From positions 241,506 to 282,274 of the forward strand of contig NW_008705592.1 of the NCBI RefSeq assembly GCF_000186865.1: DNA of 40,769 nucleotides. Reading direction: 5' to 3'. The notes beneath the pieces were generated by a model. It was given only the letters and a program-made list of their open reading frames with translations, was not told where the DNA came from and made no database searches. The position numbers were made by a program, and so were the translations under genes. The DNA comes from Aureococcus anophagefferens (taxonomy: Eukaryota > Sar > Pelagophyceae > Pelagomonadales > Pelagomonadaceae). Below, in pieces: positions 26,280 to 36,297 of the stretch. The stretch's first letter is position 1; every line of letters begins with the position of its first letter.

Positions 26280-27783
26280 TTAGCGGGCCGACGGCGGCGC
26301 GTAGTCCTTGAAGTGGAGGAGGTCGTCGCCGCCGGTCTTGGCGAGCGTCGCGGCCTTGGCGGCCTCGAAGGTCGGCGCGAGGAACTCCGCGGCGGCGTCG
26401 CGGATCTTCGGCGTCGACGCGTCCTCCTTGGCCTTGGAGTCGGAGGCCCAGGCGCCCTGGAGGCCCCGCTTGTCCCGGGCCTTGGAGTAGATGCCGCCCG
26501 CGGCGGCCATGCGCGACAGATCGACGGGCGCGAGGTCCACGCCGAAGTGCTTCGGGAGCACGTAGCCCATGACGCCGCCGGGCAGCGCCTCGTAGTTGAC
26601 GAGCAGCCCGACGTCGCTCGCCGCGTCCGCGTCGAGCGCCGCCGACGTGAGCATCCCTAAATGCGCCGCGCAGTACGACTCCTTCGCCGCCTTGCGCGCC
26701 TCGTTGGCGGTCATGTGCAATAGATCCAGCGTCGCCTGGCGCGGCTGGCGCTGCTCCCGGAGGCAGGGGCCGGAGCCCGTGCCGCCCTTGAAGTGCGACA
26801 TCATCGTCTGCACCTGGGCGGGAAAGGGTGGTTCAACGTCGATTCAACGTGGGTGTTCCGCGCGCGCGCGTTCCGGGAAAAGCATTCACGCTTCGAGACT
26901 CTTCCGAGAGATGATCGCCCGTCCAAAAATCAGCCGAAACGAGTGGAAAATGGCCGAGATCGGAGCCTTTGAAGTTGGGAATTTCGCACCCGTTTCCTGC
27001 CCTGGTCTGCACGGGGTCGCGGTAGATGAAGATCCAGGGCGTCTTCGGGAACGCGTCGAGGAGCACCTTCATGTTCGGCACGGTGATGGACTGGAACTTG
27101 AAGAAGAGGTGCGTGTGGAACGTCGACGCGCCCATGAGCCCCACCAGTTTCCGCAGCAGGTCGCGCTGCCGCTGCTTCCCGCACGACCGGCAGTGGTTCA
27201 GCACCACGGGCGGCGGCGAACTCTCCGAGTAGACGAGGTTCGTCGGCACGCTCGCGAGCATGTTCGCGACGAGCGTCGAACCCACGCGGCTCTCGTGGAA
27301 GACGAAGCCCGCCGGTGTGAGCGGCGTCACGCCCTTGCTCTTCAGGTCGTCGTAGAGCTCCCCCAGCCGCCCGCTCTTGCCCTTGCCGCACTTGGACGCC
27401 GTCTGCAGGTCCCGGAACATGGGCGTCTTCGACGGCTGGCGCCAGTAGCCGTCGAACTTGAGCTTGCACAGCGTCACGCGCGGATCGCCGTGCTCGACGC
27501 CGCTGATGTCCGTCGGCGCCCAGAAGCTCGGCACGCAGGGCGGCTCGGCGCAGTCCTTTTGCGGCTTGTCCTTCTTCGCCTTCTTCTCCGCGCCCCGCAG
27601 CGCGACGGTGTTGGTCTTGGACGGCGGCGGCGCGGCGCCGGCGGGCGCGGGGTCCGACGCCGTGTGGCTCGCGCCCAGGGACGTGGCCAGCAGGAAGAGC
27701 GTGCCGCCGGCGGCGGCGACGACGAAGAGGCGCAGCAGGCCGTTGAGCGTCACGCCGCCGCGCTGGCGCACCTTGGAGCCCAT
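26280..27783 (-). CDS. Sulfotransferase-like type II membrane protein
   Basis: Exons are 27783-27013 and 26813-26280, 434 residues. Start chosen at MGSKVRQRGG, giving a short cytosolic tail and one membrane helix (LLRLFVVAAAGGTLFLLATSL): Golgi type II topology. HESRVGSTLVANMLAS from 163 fits the 5'-phosphosulfate-binding loop of PAPS-dependent sulfotransferases. WIFIYRDPVQTMMSHF, formed only across the splice junction, fits the 3'-phosphate motif (RDP...S). Several Cys occur in CAEPPC, CRSCGK and CLRE. The likely role is sulfation of a carbohydrate or protein in the Golgi; the acceptor is unknown. The intron is family A copy 4. Confidence 0.75.
26814..27004 (+). mobile_element. Introner element, family A copy 4 (191 bp)
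   Basis: Ends are CTGGGCGGGAAAGGGTGG and CCGTTTCCTGCCCTG. The perfect 8-bp duplication GTCTGCAC (GTGCAGAC on the coding strand) lies at 26806-26813 and 27005-27012. The host gene is minus-strand, so this copy is antisense to the family reference. The intron 27012-26814 is GT-AG and restores YRDPVQTMM, the nucleotide-binding motif of the sulfotransferase. Confidence 0.95.
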
Positions 27784-27929
27784 GGCGCGCGCGCGGATGC
27801 CGCCGAGCTGCGCTCCACAGCACTCGAGGCGATTCGCCGCGGTCTCGCCGCGCGCGCCGCGAAGCACGCGTACGGCGTCCGCAGGCGTCGGCGGACGCCC
27901 TCTGAGGCCCGTTTTACGGCGCGACCCTC

Positions 27930-29321
27930 TCAGCGGTTCTTGGCCTTCTTCTTCTTCTTCTTGCTCTTCTTCGCCTTGGCGGCGCCGCCCGCGGCCGCGC
28001 GCGGCGCGCGCGGCGCCGCGTCGACGGCGATCGTCGGCGGCGGCGGCGGCGCGGCCGCGCGCGCGGCGCGCTCGCTGCTGAGCGCCGCGAAGCGCTGCTT
28101 CAGGTCGTCGACGCTCCGCGCGTCGACGTCGAGGAGCGAGTCGAGGAACGCGTCGACGTCGAAGTCGCGCAAATCGTCGAGCGCCTCCCCGACGCCCACC
28201 AGTTTCACGGGGATGCCGAGGTCCTCGACGACGGACACGACGAACCCCGCGCGCGCCGTCCCGTCGAGCTTCGTCACGGCGAGGCCGCTGACGCCCACGT
28301 CGGCCTGCCAGGCCCGGGCCATGTCGACCGCGTTCCGCCCGACGGCCGCGTCCACTACCAGCAGCGTGTCGTGGGGCGCGCCGGGCGCGCGCTTGTCGAT
28401 GGTGCGCCGGATCTTCTTGAGCTCCTCGTTGAGCGCCGCGTTGTTGCTTAGGCGGCCCGACGTGTCGACGATGAGCACGTCGTAGGGGCCCGCGGGGGCA
28501 TCAACATCATCATCCGCGAGGTCCGAGTGGCGGAACGATTCGTCCACCGCCGCGACCCCGAGCGCCACGTCCAGCGCCTTGTAGCAGGCCGCCGACGGGC
28601 TCTCGACGCCCGCGTCGGGGACGACGATGTCCACGGCGGCCCGCTTCGCCCACTCGTCGAGCTGCCCGACGGCCGCGGCGCGGAACGTGTCGCACGCCGC
28701 CAGCAGCACGCGCTGCCCGCCCTCGACTCTCAGACGCCTGGCGAGCTTGCCGATGGTCGTCGTCTTGCCCATGCCGTTGGCGCCGATGACGAGGATCACC
28801 GTCGGCCCCGCGGGCGCCTTCCGGAGCGCGCCGTCGCCGGCCTTCGTGAGCGTCTCGGCCATCCTCCCTCGCAGGATGGCGGTCACATCGGCCTCGGCGT
28901 ACTCGCCCCGCGCCTCGGCGACGGCCCGCACGTCCTCTAAGATCGTCGTCGTCGTCGCGGCGCCGATGTCCGCGGAGAGGAGCGCGTCTTCCAAGGCGTC
29001 GACGGTGTCGTCGAGATTCGCGCCCGCGGCGCCGCCGAAGATGGCTTTCAGGTCCTTACCGAACTGGTCGCGGCTCTTCTCGAGGCCCGCCGTGAACTTG
29101 GCGAGGGCCAGCGCGTCGTCCTTGGCCTTCTGTTCCAAGAAGCTGCCGAAGTCGTCGCTCGCCTTTTGGAAGAAGTCGAAGACCATGCCGCAGCGCGTGC
29201 GCTCCGGCGCGCGGGCGACTCGTCTCACGAGTTCGCGCCGCGGCGGCACGAGGGCGCCGGCGAGAGCCGCCAGGGCCCAGAGGGCCGCCAGCGCTCGCCT
29301 TGACGTTGCCCAGTCCACCAT
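27930..29321 (-). CDS. ftsY: Plastid SRP receptor FtsY (GTPase)
   Basis: Intronless, 463 residues from [20 protein letters not shown], a signal peptide followed by an Arg-rich transit region. An N domain (about 75-160) precedes the G domain: [11 protein letters not shown]-loop (about 175-184), DTFRAAA (about 210), DTSGR (about 285), TKLDG (about 349) and the closing GVGE. This is the SRP-receptor GTPase that, with cpSRP54, delivers membrane proteins such as light-harvesting proteins to the thylakoid. An unusual Lys-rich C-terminal tail ([13 protein letters not shown]) may bind membrane or nucleic acid. It lies 127 bp from the divergent SF3B6 gene. The call rests on strong motifs; plastid location comes from the presequence. 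Confidence 0.92.
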   Translation of the reverse strand: MVDWATSRRALAALWALAALAGALVPPRRELVRRVARAPERTRCGMVFDFFQKASDDFGSFLEQKAKDDALALAKFTAGLEKSRDQFGKDLKAIFGGAAGANLDDTVDALEDALLSADIGAATTTTILEDVRAVAEARGEYAEADVTAILRGRMAETLTKAGDGALRKAPAGPTVILVIGANGMGKTTTIGKLARRLRVEGGQRVLLAACDTFRAAAVGQLDEWAKRAAVDIVVPDAGVESPSAACYKALDVALGVAAVDESFRHSDLADDDVDAPAGPYDVLIVDTSGRLSNNAALNEELKKIRRTIDKRAPGAPHDTLLVVDAAVGRNAVDMARAWQADVGVSGLAVTKLDGTARAGFVVSVVEDLGIPVKLVGVGEALDDLRDFDVDAFLDSLLDVDARSVDDLKQRFAALSSERAARAAAPPPPPTIAVDAAPRAPRAAAGGAAKAKKSKKKKKKAKNR

Positions 29322-29448
29322 CGTCACTCGGCGCTCCGCCACAGCTCGCCGCCGGCGCCGACAGCCGCCTCGCCCGCGCTGCCGCCGCGCCGCCACTGCT
29401 CGCCGCCGACAGCCGCCCGCCGCGCGCCGCCCGCGCCGCCGCCGCGAG

Positions 29449-29885
29449 ATGGATCGCGCCCGCGGCGCCGCCCGCCTGCCGCCCGAGGTGAACCGCGTGC
29501 TCTACGTGCGCAACCTGCCCTTCAAGACCGAGGAGATGCTCTCGACGGAGGAGATCTACGACATCTTCGGCAAGCGCGTGTCCCGCGCCCTCGCGCGGCG
29601 CCGCGCGCGCCCCGGATGCTCCGCGCGACCCGCTTCCGCCGCAGGTACGGCGCGATCCGCCAGATCCGCATCGGCAACCGGCCCGACACAAGGGGCACCG
29701 CGTTCGTCGTCTACGAGGACATCCACGACGCGAAGAACGCCGTGGACCACCTCAGCGGCTTCAACGTCTGCGGCCGCTACCTCATCGTGCTCTACTACCA
29801 GGCCGCGCGCATGGCCAAGCGCACGGAGAGCCTCGAGCAGAAGCGCGCGGAGCTCGAGGCCCTCAAGCGACGAGCCGCCGCGTAG
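29449..29885 (+). CDS. SF3B6: Splicing factor SF3B6 (SF3b14/p14) RRM protein
   Basis: Exons are 29449-29573 and 29645-29885, with a 71-nt GC-AG intron, 121 residues. [55 protein letters not shown] and [17 protein letters not shown] follow the conserved SF3B6 sequence almost residue for residue. The protein binds SF3B1 in U2 snRNP next to the branch adenosine. The GC 5' splice site is chosen because it joins GK to YG exactly; the nearby GT at 29578 breaks the frame. No target duplication flanks this intron, so it is not an introner. Confidence 0.93.
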
Positions 29886-29912
29886 GCTGCCGTAACATGC
29901 TTACGCGACGAC

Positions 29913-30431
29913 TCAGCCCGCGCGGTGGGCCATGACCATGGGCTGGGGCGCGGCGATGTTGAGGTGCGCGAGGATCAGGTCCATCTTCTGGTGGAGGAAC
30001 GCGACCTCCTGCTTCATGACCTCCTGCTCCTTGATCTGCGCGACGTTGCCCCGGCCGATCTTCCGCGCCTGGAGCTCGCGCTCGAGCTCGTCGACGAGGT
30101 CCTTGTTGCCCCCGCACGCCGCGCCCGGCGCGAGGCCCTTGGGGTCCGACGCCGGAAGTCCGTCGACGCTGATGAACCAGGTCCCGCAGCAGTCGTTGGC
30201 CTTGCTCACCTCCCCGAGCTGCGCGTAGGGCCGCTTCTGCGTCTGCTTCTCGCCGCAGAAGTTCGTCGTTACGACGACCATCTCTTCCGCTTCCAAATCC
30301 AGGGTCATCGTCACGCAGATGTTGGGGCCGCAGCACCCGCAACAGTCGGGTTCGATGTGCGGGTAGACCTTGTGTTCGAACTGGACCGCGGTTCCGGCGT
30401 CGGGCGTCGCATCCATGACCTTGGAGCTCAT
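29913..30431 (-). CDS. Cys-rich small protein with C-terminal coiled coil, unknown
   Basis: Intronless, 172 residues from MSSKVMDATPD; another Met ten codons upstream is possible. DCCGCCGPN and NDCCGTW are two Cys clusters framing a beta-rich stretch (ICVTMTLDLEAEEMVVVTTN). The C-terminal half is a helical segment (DLVDELERELQARKIG...MKQEVAFLHQKMDLILAHL). No signal peptide or membrane helix. The strand-rich core suggests a PH-like or membrane-surface domain, but I do not recognise a family. Its stop lies 27 bp from the convergent SF3B6 stop. Confidence 0.65.
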   Translation of the reverse strand: MSSKVMDATPDAGTAVQFEHKVYPHIEPDCCGCCGPNICVTMTLDLEAEEMVVVTTNFCGEKQTQKRPYAQLGEVSKANDCCGTWFISVDGLPASDPKGLAPGAACGGNKDLVDELERELQARKIGRGNVAQIKEQEVMKQEVAFLHQKMDLILAHLNIAAPQPMVMAHRAG

Positions 30432-30477
30432 CCCTGGCACCTGACCACGAGCAGTGTCCAAAACAAGGCAGAATGCT

Positions 30478-30484
30478 TATAAAA
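30478..30484 (+). promoter_or_regulatory. Candidate TATA box
   Basis: TTATAAA, about 73 bp upstream of the plus-strand ATG at 30557 and oriented for that gene, in a 125-bp divergent promoter shared with the Cys-rich gene (start 30431). Support is sequence match and position only. Confidence 0.35.
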
Positions 30485-30556
30485 CAGCGTAACGTGAAGA
30501 CGTCAAGTTGAAGGCACGATGAAGTGGGTGCCGCGACCGGTAGGTCGGCAGCCCCG

Positions 30557-33500
30557 ATGTCGCGCCTCGACGCGCAGCTCTGGCGCGACCGCATGGCGGA
30601 CCTCGTCGAGCGGCGCGAGGCCCTCCGCGGCGACCTCGTGCGCCTCGGCGAGGCCCTGGGCGGCGCGTCGCCGAAGCGCGCGGCCAAGGCGCGGCCCGAG
30701 GCCCACCGCCTGCTCAAGGAGCTGCGCGACGCCTGCTGCGGCGTCTGCGAGGCCTGCGCCGAGTGGCGCCGGGCGGGCGGCCACGACGACCCCTGCCCGG
30801 CGCCGTCGGGCGGCGACTACCTCGCGCGCATGGCCTTCGATCTCGACTTCGTCGCCGCGTCTCCGAAGCTCGTCGCGGCCATCGGCACGCCGCGCGAGCT
30901 CCTGCGGAACAACCCGCTCATGCTGCCGCGCACGCTCGAGGCCGCCGAGGTCGGCGCGGCGGGCGACGGCCCGCCGGCGAACGACGAGCAGCGGCGCCTG
31001 CGGCGCGCGGAGGCCGCGCTCGTCGCCGCGGCGCGGCGGAGCCGCGTCGTCGAAGAAGAGGAGGAAGAAGAGGAGGACGAGGAAGACGACGCCGCCGCCG
31101 CGAGCGCCTTCGACGGCGACGCCGCGAGCGCCTTCGGGTCGCCGCCGAAGCCCGCGGCGCCGCCCCGGAGCCTCGACGCGTCGAACTGGATGGAAGCCGC
31201 GCAGAAGCAGCTGGACGACCTCAAGCAGAACAAAACGCCGGCGGCGGGCTTCGGCGACCGCGACGACTCCCCGCGGGCCTACGGCGGCGACCCGCGCCTC
31301 GTGCGCGGCCGCGACGAGGCGCCGAAGAAGCCGCCGCCGCGCAAGCCCGCGAAGCAGCCCGCGCCGCCGCGGCGCGCGCCGGACAAGCCCCGGAAGCCCC
31401 GGGGCAAGGCGCCGGCGCCGTCGCAGCAGCGCCGGGCCCTCGAGCGGCTCCAGCAGCCCCGGGGCCCCCTCCTGCCGCCCCTCGCCGGCGGCGACGACGA
31501 CGGCGTCATCGGCTTCAACAAGCACGCGTCGCCCAAGGGCAGGCCGCGGCGGGGCCGACGGCAGAAGGCGATGGCGTCGACGACGGGCGCGGCCTTCGAT
31601 TTGTGCGCCGACGATCTGGCGACCATCGCCGAATTGGACGAGGCGCCGAGCGACGCGGCGCTCCGCGTCGGCGCCTGCGCGCTGACGCTCATGGCGCGGG
31701 GCGAGGCGTGCCCCGGCGACGTCGGCTGGCGCGCCGTCGCGTCGACGTTCGAAGACGCCGAGGGCTCCCTGGACGCGATCCGCGCCGTCGACGCGTCGTC
31801 GGACGTGCCGCCCTTCAAGGCGCGGGCTCTGGCGCGGCTCCTCGAGGTCGGCGACGCGGGCGACCTCGGGGCCGGCGCCGCGGGCGACGCGCTCGCGCGG
31901 CTCGCCGCGTGGTGCGCCGCGGCGGTCCGCGCGGCGGCCGCGGCCGCGGCGCGCGGCGCCGAGGGCCTCGCGCCGTCGCCGCGGGCGAAGCTCAAGGCCG
32001 GCCGGAAGGCGCGGCGCGCGGCGCCCGCCGACGACGCGGCGCCGAAGCGGCGGAGGCCGCGGAAGGTCGCGCAGTCGCGCAGCGACGAGGGCCTCCGGGG
32101 GCCGAAATCCTCCGACTTCCTCGCGGGCAAGGTGTTGCGGAGCTCCTGGTGGCACTTCGAGGACGCGACGCCGGCCGTGCTCGTGTCCGTCATCGCGCCC
32201 CGGGACACGAAGGGCGCCTTGCTGGTGAAGGCGTACGAGCCGACGCGGAGCCTGGAGTGTTTGCTCGTTTTGGACGAGGCGCAGGTGAACGCGCTCCGGG
32301 GCCGCGCGCCCGTCGGGGCCTTCGTCCAGGGCGACCTGCTCGCGAAGCTGGAGCTGCGCCACGGGAAGACGCTCCGGGTCCGCGCGGGCCCGGCCGCGGG
32401 GCGGCCCGCGGCCGCGCCGGGCGGCGCCGCGGCGCCGCGCGCGCCACCCCGGCGCCCGCCGAAGCCCATCTCCGCGCCCGAGGCCGCGCCGGAGCAGCCC
32501 CACCGGCGCCCGCCGCCGCGGACTCGGTCGTCGCCGGACCTGCTCGAGGAGCGCGACGCCGCGACGCTCGAGTCGCTGTCGCCGCACAAGTCGCGCGCGG
32601 AGCCGCGCGAGGAGCCGTCGCCGCTGCGCACGCTCGACGCCGACGTCGTCGCCGCGCCCCTCTCGAACGACGTCGAGGACGTTTTGGGCACGCCCCGCGC
32701 GGAGGGCGCCGAGCCCGCGGCCGAGGTCGACGACGACCGGAGCGCCGCGCCCTCGGCGGCGACGCGGCCGCGCGCGCCGCCGCCGCGGACGCCGTGCGCC
32801 GCTGCGCGCTCCGCTGGCTCCAGCGCCGCCGCTGCCGCGTGGGCACGCCGAGCCTCGAGACCGTGCGCGCGCTCCTCGGCCGCGCGGAGACGAAGCGGGC
32901 GCTCGCGGCGCTCGGGTGGACGCCGCTGCACCGCGCGCTGGCCATGCTGCAGGAGCCCGACCGCGGCAAGACGGAGGTCCTCGCGACGCGGCTCGAGGCG
33001 CTCTTCGCCGCGGCGGCGACGGAGGAGACGCGCGCGCCGTCGAAGGAGGACGCGCGCGTGCCGTCGCCGTCGTCGGTGCTGGACCCGGCGCGGCGCGACG
33101 GCGCGGCCGCGACGGCGCTCCAGGCGCGGCTCCGCGGCGCGGCGGCCGCGCGGCGCCACGGCGCCGCGCGCGCGTCCGCGGCGAAGCTCCAGGGCTTCGG
33201 CCGCGGCCTGGCGGCGCGCGCGGAGCGGGACCGCCGGGACCGCGCGGCGGCGGCGCTCCAGGGCTCGGAGCGCGCGCGCGTCGCGCGCGCGGAGCTCGAC
33301 CGGCGGTGGCTGGAGCGGGAGCGCGGCCGCGCCGCGGTCCTGGTCCAGGCCCACGGCCGCCGCCGCACGGCCGCCGCCGCCGTCGCCGCGCGCCGCGCGG
33401 AGGAGGCGCGAGCCGCGGCGGAGGCCAAGGCGGCGGCGGAGGCGCGGGCGGCCGAGGAGGCGCGCGTCGCGGCGGAGGCGAAAGCGGCCGAGGAGGCGCG

Positions 33501-34473
33501 AGCGGCCGAGGAGGCGCGCGTCGCGGCGGAGGCCAAGGCGGCCGCCGAAGCTCGAGCGGCCGCCGAGGCGCGCGTCGCGGCGGAGGCGAAAGCGGCCGCC
33601 GAGGCGAAAGCGGCTGCCGAGGCCAATGCCGCCGCGGAAGCCAAGGCCGCCGCGGAAGCCAAGGCCGCCGCGGAAGCTCGAGCGGCCGCGGAGGCCGAGG
33701 CCGCCGAGGCCAAGGCCGAGGAGGCGCGCGTGCTCCGCGCGGCGCAGCTCGCCGAGGAGGACCGCCGGCGGCGCGCGGCGGGCGCCGCGTCGCCCGCGGC
33801 CTCGCCGGGCGCCCTCGAGGCGAGCGACGAGTACTCGTTCGACGACTTCGACGACCCCGGGGACACGTCCGCGGAGCAGTCGCCGGCCAAGGCGGCGGCC
33901 GAGGACGAGCGGCGGCGGCAGGAGGAGGACGCGAAGCGCCAGGAGGAGCAGCGGCACCACGCCATGGCCGAGGAAAAGAAGCGGCAGGAGGCCTTCGAGG
34001 AGGCGCAGAAGCAGCGAGCCGCCGCCGCCGCCGAGGCCGAGCGCGTCGAGGCCGCGCGCCTCGAAGCCGCCGAGAAGCAGCGGCAGCGCGACATCGCCGA
34101 GGAGAAGAAGCGGCAGGAGGCCTTCGAGGAGACGCAGCGGGCCCTCGCCGCGCGCCTCGAGGCCGAGCGCGTCGAAGCCGACCGCCTCGAGGCCGAGCGC
34201 GCCGAAGCCGCGCGCCGCGAGGCCGAGCGCGTCGAAGCCGCGCGCGTCGAAGCCGCGCGCGCCGAGGCCGAGCGCGCCGAAGCCGCGCGCGCCGAGGCCG
34301 CGCGCGCCGAAGCCGAGCAGCTCGAGCTCGCCGAGGAAGCGCGACGGCAGCGGGACGTCCTCGAGTACAAGGACACGGTCATCGCGTCGCCGCTCAAGCC
34401 CGACCTCGAGGCGAGCGCGTCCCACGACGAGTACGACGACGACGACTTCGACGACTTCGAGGACGAGGACTGA
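30557..34473 (+). CDS. Large IQ-motif / alanine-glutamate coiled-coil protein (frameshifted)
   Basis: Start at MSRLDAQLWRDRM; about 1305 residues if one missing base near 32735-32765 is allowed, since the frame moves from 2 to 1 there (DDDRSA... continuing as ALGGDAAARAAAADAVRRC). The N-terminal part has helical and acidic/basic disordered segments. A small beta domain near 510-610 (SSWWHFEDATPAVLVSVIAP, LLVKAYEPTRSLECLLVLD) resembles ciliary or cytoskeletal scaffold inserts but is unassigned. After the shift there are IQ-like repeats (ALQARLRGAAAARR, KLQGFGRGLAAR, VLVQAHGRRRTA), likely calmodulin-binding. Then come long AEAKAAAEAR and AERVEAARLEA heptad arrays. Acidic DEYSFDDFDD and HDEYDDDDFDDFEDED motifs lie in the C-terminal third. 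Probably a cytoskeletal or ciliary scaffold; that is inference from composition. Confidence 0.72.
33400..33735 (+). repeat. Alanine-glutamate coding repeat
   Basis: Imperfect 12- to 24-bp units built from GCGGAGGC-AAGGCGGCC encode (A/E)AEAKAAAEAR heptads within the IQ/coiled-coil protein. Frame is preserved throughout. Confidence 0.8.
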
Positions 34474-34516
34474 GCCCGCCGCCGATCCCGTAAGCGACGC
34501 CGATCAGATTATACGA

Positions 34517-34533
34517 GGGGGGGGGGGGGGGGG
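34517..34533. repeat. Poly-G run (17 bp)
   Basis: Seventeen consecutive G in the 88-bp gap between convergent stops at 34473 and 34562. The exact length is uncertain in any assembly; it may mark an unstable or polymerase-difficult site. Confidence 0.85.
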
Positions 34534-34561
34534 CACAGCGCGGGCTTGCGAGCGCGACGCT

Positions 34562-35987
34562 TCACGCGGAGGAGGACGCCTTGTAGCTTCCCGTGCTCAT
34601 GAGCTTCTTCTGGAGCACGGGCGTGAGGTACTCCGCGAGCTTGAGCGCGTCGACGGCGACGCCGATGTCCGCGACGCCCTCCGGGAAGGTGCCGGCGAGG
34701 GCCGCGGCGGCGCAGCGCTCCTTGAGGTCCTTGTACTCGTCCTCCTGGGTGATGAGGTAGCCGATCCAGTCCGGGTGCTCGGCCTGGCGCGCGGCGACGC
34801 GCGCCGCGCGGTCCGCGTCGACCATCTCGGCCTCGAAGACGACCTCGGAGCCGTCGGCGACGGACGCGAAGCAGCCGTCGCCGCCGCAGCGGTCCGCGAC
34901 GATGCGCAGCTTGCCGCCGGCCTTGTTCGTGAGCGTGAAGTCGATTTTGGCGAAATCCGTGTAGGCGCCGATCGTCCGGCAGTCGCAGTTGCCCGCGTCG
35001 ACGGCGACGTCCGCGATGGAGTCGGCGGTCATGCCGAAGAAGGTCGCGGCGAGGGCGAGCTCGTGGATGGCCATGTTCTTGAGCATGCCCTCGGCGTTGC
35101 GCTCGAAGCACTCGCCGAGCGACTCCTCCGTGTAGTCGTTGAGCGACGTTAGCGTGACGAGGCTCCCCGGGTGCCTGTGTGGAATTCAAATCTTCAACTC
35201 GACTTCAATGTGAGCGTACGCGACCGTTTCGACAAAATCTCTTCGGCCGTGCTTCGAGAACTCGACGAGAGCAATCGATTCGTCCAAAAATCAGCCGAAT
35301 CGACTTCGATTTGACCGAGCTAGAGAATTCTCAAGTTTGGTCAGGACCACCCAAACCAGTGGTTGAATTCCACACAGGCGGGTGCTTCCCGTAGGCGTCT
35401 AAGGCCTGCGTGAAGTAGGGCGCGATGTTCTTGATGAAGCCCATGAAGACGGGCACGTCGGCCTCCTCGGCCGTCGCCGCCATGGACTCGAGCTCGCCGA
35501 CCGTCGGCGCGCCGGGCTTCTCGAGGAGGATGTGCGTCGCGCCCGAGTCGAGCGCCTGCTGGAAGAAGCCCGGGTTGTCCACCGTGCGGCCGGCGATCAG
35601 GGCCAGCTTCGGCTCGCCGGGCGCCGCGCCGCTCCAGGTGGATTTCGACAGGCCCGCCTGGAAGGCGACGTCCGGCGACCAGCTGTCGACGCACTCCGCC
35701 GCGAAGACCTTGCCCGCGTCGCTGTCCTTGCCCCCGCCGAGGAACCAGGGCTCGACGATGTCGCTGAGCTTGCCGCTCGGGCACTCGCCCTCGACGAGCT
35801 GGAGGCCGTGGAACCAGCCCATGCCCCGGCTCGGGAGGCCGCACCCGACGATCGCGTAGTTCGTCTTCGCGCCCTCGGGCGCCGCCACCGCCGCGCGCGA
35901 CGGCTTGAAGAGGTTCCGGACGGATCGCAGGGGGTTCAGGGCCGAGGCCGAGGCCGCGAGGGCCAATATCAGCGTGGGAGTCGCCAT
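34562..35987 (-). CDS. Gfo/Idh/MocA-family oxidoreductase, plastid or secretory
   Basis: Exons are 35987-35386 and 35174-34562, 404 residues. The start at MATPTLILALAASASALNP gives a signal peptide with an ASAFAP-like motif; a Met 59 codons upstream would bury it. TNYAIVGCGLPSRG is the NAD(P)-binding turn. LLEKPGAPTVGELESM carries the EKP signature near residue 154, where Lys binds substrate/cofactor. PVFMGFIKNIAPYFTQAL and MLKNMAIHELALAATFFGMT (candidate catalytic His) follow the family pattern. Substrate, probably a sugar or cyclitol, cannot be deduced. The intron is family B copy 2, within the substrate domain (AYGKHPGSLVT). Confidence 0.78.
35175..35377 (+). mobile_element. Introner element, family B copy 2 (203 bp)
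   Basis: Terminal repeats CTGTGTGGAATTCAA / TTGAATTCCACACAG. Flanks CCGGGTGC (35167-35174) and GCGGGTGC (35378-35385) match at 7 of 8. The host gene is minus-strand; the intron 35385-35175 is GC-AG and restores GKHPGSL. The single mismatch lies at the duplication end next to the element. Confidence 0.93.
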
Positions 35988-36297
35988 GGTGTGCATGATC
36001 GCCGAGAAAAGCGGTGTGTAGACCTGCCGGGCGCGCGCGCTCGCGGTGCGGCGTTCTGTGTGCAGCGGGTCGCGGAGCGCGTCGCGCGTCGCGCGGCTGC
36101 GGATGCGCGTCGCGCGCGGCGCGCGCACGCACCTTTGCAACTCGACTGGCAAGATGGCTTGCAAAGGATGCCTCGCTCGGAAATCGAGCTTCGCGTCGGC
36201 ACCTAGGGGTGCACTATGGCCGCGCGGCGAGGCCTAGGCCTGCGGCGGCGCCCAGTCCGATGGCATCGACGAGGAGTCCGTGCCGATCGCACAGAAC
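35988..36297. other. Intergenic gap, 310 bp
   Basis: It holds the presumed promoter of the oxidoreductase (start 35987) and the 3' flank of the pseudouridine synthase (stop 36298). GC-rich GCGCGCG tracts occur near 36030 and 36110. I see no gene, repeat or RNA here. Confidence 0.6.

Noticed and set aside
29578..29645. GT donor at 29578 for SF3B6
   Set aside because: It gives the wrong phase at the acceptor and inserts an extra Arg into a nearly invariant sequence; the GC at 29574 gives GKYG.
33400..33735. Ala/Glu-rich array as an antifreeze or late-embryogenesis protein
   Set aside because: It is embedded between IQ-like repeats and acidic tails in a large coiled-coil scaffold; composition alone does not support another role.
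34474..35152. C-terminal continuation of the first frame of the IQ/coiled-coil gene past 34473
   Set aside because: That frame is poly-Arg/Pro after about 32750. The coding-like heptads and acidic C-terminus are in the other frame, which stops at 34473.
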